A stretch of DNA of 8,743 nt from Steroidobacteraceae bacterium (GTDB lineage: Bacteria > Pseudomonadota > Gammaproteobacteria > Steroidobacterales > Steroidobacteraceae): contig JALRHE010000422.1 in the NCBI GenBank assembly GCA_023253235.1, forward strand, positions 1 to 8,743. Reading direction: 5' to 3'. Position numbers and translations under genes: made by a program. Below the pieces are notes generated by a model. It ran no database searches. It saw nothing but the letters and a program-made list of their open reading frames with translations, and had not been told where the DNA came from. Shown here piece by piece: positions 6,488-8,743 of this stretch (within the stretch, counting starts at the first letter, position 1; each line of letters begins with the position of its first letter).

Positions 6488-7627
6488 TTACAGCGCTTTG
6501 CGCGCGTCGGACCCGCGCGGTCGCTCGATCGCCGGGATGTCGGAAGCGTCGTTGGCGATCACGACGTGCTCACCGATTAACTCGGGCCGAGGACTTGCCA
6601 GCAGTTTTTCATCGCCTTTGAGACCTTGCAGGACGATCACCCGCTCGCTCGGCCAATCCAAAAACTGCACTGGACGCTCGGCAACACGACCATTGTCGAC
6701 TAGTAATACTTTGGCATCGCGACCGCGACCGAGAATCGTGCTGCGTGGCAAGGTTAATGCGGTTTCACGACGCTCAACGATCAAGTTGACATCTGCCGTC
6801 AGGCCCGCGCGCAAACCGGCGGGCTGCTCCGACAATCGCAGCCGGATCTTCGCGCCGCCGGTACGCTGATCGACTTTGGGCGACACGTAATACAGCGTCG
6901 CACTGATCGGCTTGGTTACACCGGCAATCACGACCTCTGCAACCTGTCCGGTACGCACCTCGGTGAGATATTGCTCATCGACATCGGCCTCGACTTCGAC
7001 GTCGGCCAGCGGTGCGATTTCATAGATGACGGTTTGAGCGCTGACCACTTGGCCCGTGTCAACAGGTCGCGCCAGCACGACGCCAGACACCGGAGCAGTC
7101 AAGGTGTTGTCGCGCAGCCGCGCAGAAACTTCGCGCCGCGTCGCCTCCAGACTTGCGAGAGTCAGACGAGCCTGGTCGACCTCGAACTTAGCCGTGTCGA
7201 ATTCTTTGACGGTCGCGAGGCCCTGGGCGCGTAACTGCTCGATACGTCGATAGCTGCGCTCCGCTTCAGCCACAGCCCGTTGCTGTAGCACGATCTTCGC
7301 GGCCGCCTCATCGAGCGCGGCACGGGGCGCGTCCGCCTCGAGTTGAACGAGTACCTCACCCGCTTGTACGGCGTCACCCTCTTCCTTGGTGAGTTTCACG
7401 ATCTGACCTGCGGTCTTTGGCGAAATGTTCACGGTGACCTGCGGTCGCGTACGACCCGAGACGGCAAGCACCCGTTCGGCGGGCCCGGACACGACGGGCG
7501 TCGTCAGCACCGGCGTCGGGCGACTCGCGCGGTAGACGTAGCCGCCGATCAGTACCAGGGCGCCAAAGGCGAGGATCCAATAGCGGTAACGCGTGAGGAA
7601 GCCGGGCTGCGGTTCGTCGAAAGCCAT
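6488..7627 (-). CDS. HlyD-family membrane fusion protein (efflux periplasmic adaptor)
   Basis: Periplasmic adaptor of 379 residues, anchored by one N-terminal membrane segment (about 16-32, YWILAFGALVLIGGYVY). The order of parts is the usual one. The first half of the lipoyl domain (about 62-98) contains SPKTAGQIVKL and an EGDAVQAGEVL motif. A coiled-coil hairpin follows (about 100-172), then the second lipoyl half (LTAPVSGVVLARPVDTGQVV, 176-195), a beta-barrel (about 205-285) and a membrane-proximal region with LPRSTILGRGRDAKVLLVD (293-311). It links the adjacent permease to an outer-membrane factor, none of which is encoded here. Two in-frame starts compete: ATG 7627 has AAGGA (7643-7639) eleven bases upstream, while ATG 7639 abuts that site. 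I prefer 7627, with modest confidence. It is the first gene of the exporter operon and is transcribed from the divergent promoter region shared with the TetR gene. Confidence 0.94.
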   Translation of the reverse strand: MAFDEPQPGFLTRYRYWILAFGALVLIGGYVYRASRPTPVLTTPVVSGPAERVLAVSGRTRPQVTVNISPKTAGQIVKLTKEEGDAVQAGEVLVQLEADAPRAALDEAAAKIVLQQRAVAEAERSYRRIEQLRAQGLATVKEFDTAKFEVDQARLTLASLEATRREVSARLRDNTLTAPVSGVVLARPVDTGQVVSAQTVIYEIAPLADVEVEADVDEQYLTEVRTGQVAEVVIAGVTKPISATLYYVSPKVDQRTGGAKIRLRLSEQPAGLRAGLTADVNLIVERRETALTLPRSTILGRGRDAKVLLVDNGRVAERPVQFLDWPSERVIVLQGLKGDEKLLASPRPELIGEHVVIANDASDIPAIERPRGSDARKAL

Positions 7628-7649
7628 GGAGAAACTCATCCTTAAAAAA

Positions 7650-7671
7650 TGGCAAAAACATCCTGTTGCCA
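7650..7671. promoter_or_regulatory. Perfect inverted repeat, second candidate operator
   Basis: TGGCAA (7650-7655) and TTGCCA (7666-7671) form a perfect 6-bp dyad with a ten-base spacer, flanked by A/T runs that partly extend the symmetry. The right arm is exactly the proposed -35 hexamer of the TetR promoter, and the repeat covers the predicted transcription start of the exporter operon. It could be a regulator-binding site or a stem near the 5' end of the operon mRNA. Position and symmetry are seen; binding is inferred. Confidence 0.4.
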
Positions 7672-7685
7672 TATTTTATAACAGG
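7662..7685. promoter_or_regulatory. Perfect inverted repeat, candidate TetR operator
   Basis: CCTGTT (7662-7667) and AACAGG (7680-7685) form a perfect 6-bp inverted repeat with a 12-base AT-rich spacer, 24 bp in all. Size and symmetry suit a TetR-family dimer. It covers the whole -10 of the exporter promoter on the minus strand and overlaps the -35 and spacer of the TetR promoter on the plus strand. A protein bound here would be expected to block both transcripts, the common design for TetR regulators beside efflux operons. Confidence 0.55.
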
Positions 7686-7694
7686 TGGTTTAAT
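7666..7694 (+). promoter_or_regulatory. Sigma70-like promoter for the TetR gene
   Basis: TTGCCA (7666-7671, five of six matches to the -35 consensus), a 17-base spacer and TTTAAT (7689-7694, five of six to the -10). Transcription would start near 7701, about 40 bases before the ATG at 7741. The region is strikingly AT-rich against a GC-rich background. Confidence 0.6.
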
Positions 7695-7703
7695 TTATAG
7701 CAA
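7675..7703 (-). promoter_or_regulatory. Sigma70-like promoter for the HlyD-permease-ATPase operon
   Basis: Read on the minus strand: TTGCTA (7703-7698, four of six to the -35), a 17-base spacer and TATAAA (7680-7675, five of six to the -10). The start would be near 7668, about 40 bases before the HlyD ATG. It lies face to face with the TetR promoter, overlapping it over about 20 bases, so the two promoters may compete for polymerase. Confidence 0.6.
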
Positions 7704-7740
7704 CTTGGTTTTCCAGCCGACCTCGGCTCACTACCTACCC

Positions 7741-8385
7741 ATGACTCGCCCACTCGGCACGCGTAACGCGCAATTCGAAGATCGCCGTCAGGCCTTGCTG
7801 CTGAAAGCCGGCGCGCGGCTGGCCGTTCAGAATGAAGATGCGCCGAGCTTCCGTGAACTTGCCCTCGCTTGCGGTGTGAGCGTGGCTACCCTGCGTCACT
7901 ATTTCGTCAATCGTGAAACCCTGATCAAAGAGCTATTCACGCTGCACCTCGATACAGGTCGACGTCACCTGCAAAATGCGCAACGCCCGCCGGCAGCGCG
8001 CGAATCGATCGAGAGTTCGCTGCGCGACGTACTCGAACGTATCGCGCGAGGCTGGACGAGCGGGTTCCTTGGGTCTTTGCACCGCATCGGACTCTCGGAA
8101 GGCCTACGCCACAGCACGACCGCGCTGGATTATCTCGTCGACGTTCTCGAGCCCACGTTGCAAGCCTTGGAAAAGCGGTTACAAGCGAGCATCGAGCAAG
8201 GTTTGATTATCGAGTGCGATACACGTCATGCCGCACTCGCGCTCGTCTCACCCTTGCTACTGGCGCTGCTGCATCAACACGATCTCGGCGGCACACGTTG
8301 TCGGCCACTATCGGTAACGAACCTGATCACAGAACAGGTCAACATGTTCTCGCGCGCTTATCGCAAGGACGTCGCGGGCGGCTGA
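7741..8385 (+). CDS. TetR-family transcriptional regulator
   Basis: A 214-residue regulator of typical TetR length. The N-terminal DNA-binding domain (about 13-65) has the helix-turn-helix SFRELALACGVSVATLRHYF (36-55) followed by the family-typical VNRETLIKELF. The remaining helical region is the variable ligand-binding and dimerisation domain and gives no clue to the ligand. ATG 7741 is chosen because the in-frame upstream TTG codons at 7666 and 7705 lie within or at the start of the proposed promoter transcript; no clear Shine-Dalgarno precedes the ATG, so translation may be weak. It diverges from the HlyD-permease-ATPase operon and is most likely its local repressor and autorepressor through the palindromes at 7650-7685. 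Its 3' end overlaps the convergent permease gene by 28 bases. Confidence 0.92.
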   Translation: MTRPLGTRNAQFEDRRQALLLKAGARLAVQNEDAPSFRELALACGVSVATLRHYFVNRETLIKELFTLHLDTGRRHLQNAQRPPAARESIESSLRDVLERIARGWTSGFLGSLHRIGLSEGLRHSTTALDYLVDVLEPTLQALEKRLQASIEQGLIIECDTRHAALALVSPLLLALLHQHDLGGTRCRPLSVTNLITEQVNMFSRAYRKDVAGG

Positions 8386-8743
8386 CGCAACACATTGCGT
8401 GTAGCGAGCCAGCCGGCAACGGCCACGAGCCCCGCACCACCGACAGTGCCGATCAGCCAAACTTCAGGGCTGAATTCGTAGGACACCTGCAATACCTGCT
8501 GTGCGAGGAAAAACCCGGCGATAGAGGCGCCCGTCGCTGCCAACAAACCCGCAAGCAACCCCAGCGCCGAGAATTCGGCCAACAAACCGCGCAGTACAAC
8601 ATTACGACTGGCGCCGAGCGTGCGCAGCATCGCGCTCTCATACCGACGTTCGTCGCGCGTTGCCTGCACAGCCGCCAGCAACACCGTGAGCCCTGCGAAC
8701 AACGTGAACAGGAACACGCTCTGTACCGCGAGCACGGCTTTGT
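8358..8743 (-). CDS. ABC transporter permease, FtsX-type, C-terminal end (partial)
   Basis: About 127 C-terminal residues of an FtsX-domain permease; the reading frame is open to the right edge, so the GTG at 8735 is an internal valine codon and not a start. Visible are a membrane segment (AVQSVFLFTLFAGLTVLLAA), the cytoplasmic loop RDERRYESAMLRTLGASR, typical of this family, two further membrane segments and the end NVLRQPPATSLR. The loop and spacing resemble the large YbbP-like permeases (around 800 residues with two FtsX domains), but the size cannot be judged here. It is a different protein from the permease at 5275-6483. Its stop lies inside the TetR gene, giving a 28-base tail-to-tail overlap. 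Its partner ATPase, if any, lies outside the window. Confidence 0.88.
   Translation of the reverse strand, partial: KAVLAVQSVFLFTLFAGLTVLLAAVQATRDERRYESAMLRTLGASRNVVLRGLLAEFSALGLLAGLLAATGASIAGFFLAQQVLQVSYEFSPEVWLIGTVGGAGLVAVAGWLATRNVLRQPPATSLR

Noticed and set aside
7628..7672. N-terminal extension of the HlyD protein to 7672
   Set aside because: This start lies at or before the predicted transcription start and would place non-family residues ahead of the membrane anchor; ATG 7627 or 7639 is better.
7666..7740. N-terminal extension of the TetR protein from TTG 7666
   Set aside because: The codon coincides with the proposed -35 hexamer and would precede the transcription start; the added residues do not match TetR N-termini.
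8358..8735. A complete 125-residue small membrane protein starting at GTG 8735
   Set aside because: The frame continues open to the window edge with permease-like residues, and the sequence is the C-terminal part of an FtsX domain, so it is a truncated view of a larger gene.

Overview
The window is about 8.7 kb of compact, GC-rich (roughly 60 %) bacterial chromosome. Little DNA is non-coding, ribosome-binding sites are purine-rich, and the genes include a DmdC-type acyl-CoA dehydrogenase, a CrgA-like LysR regulator, DUF1838 and DUF1993 proteins and LolCDE-like ABC genes. This suggests a Gram-negative proteobacterium, perhaps a lipid- or steroid-degrading gammaproteobacterium, but taxonomy cannot be fixed from the sequence alone. 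I see no tRNA, rRNA, CRISPR array, insertion sequence or attachment site. No gene-free stretch exceeds about 115 bases.

Left part (1-1870, minus strand): the N-terminal half of an acyl-CoA dehydrogenase runs off the left edge, preceded by a complete LysR-family regulator. An 84-base intergenic region with a 6-bp inverted repeat separates the LysR gene from a divergent plus-strand cluster.

Middle part (1955-4454, plus strand): three tightly packed genes encode an exported DUF1838 protein, a DUF1993 (DinB-like fold) protein and an NADP-type aldo/keto reductase. Gaps are 2 and 5 bases, so they are probably one operon, plausibly controlled by the divergent LysR protein. The substrate is unknown.

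Right part (4463-7627, minus strand): a three-gene export operon reads in the order HlyD-like membrane fusion protein, FtsX/LolE-like permease, LolD-like ATPase. Gaps are 4 bases and then a 4-base ATGA overlap. A TetR-family regulator (7741-8385) diverges from it. The short AT-rich gap between them holds two face-to-face sigma70-like promoters, each with a 17-base spacer. Two perfect 6-bp inverted repeats overlap these promoters, and one covers the -10 of the exporter promoter and the -35 of the regulator promoter. This is the clearest regulatory structure in the window and suggests repression of both transcripts by the TetR protein.

At the right edge, the C-terminal end of a second FtsX-type ABC permease (minus strand) overlaps the 3' end of the TetR gene tail to tail. 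The DUF1838-DUF1993-reductase cluster with its own LysR regulator is the best candidate for an undescribed pathway, but its function cannot be read from the sequence.
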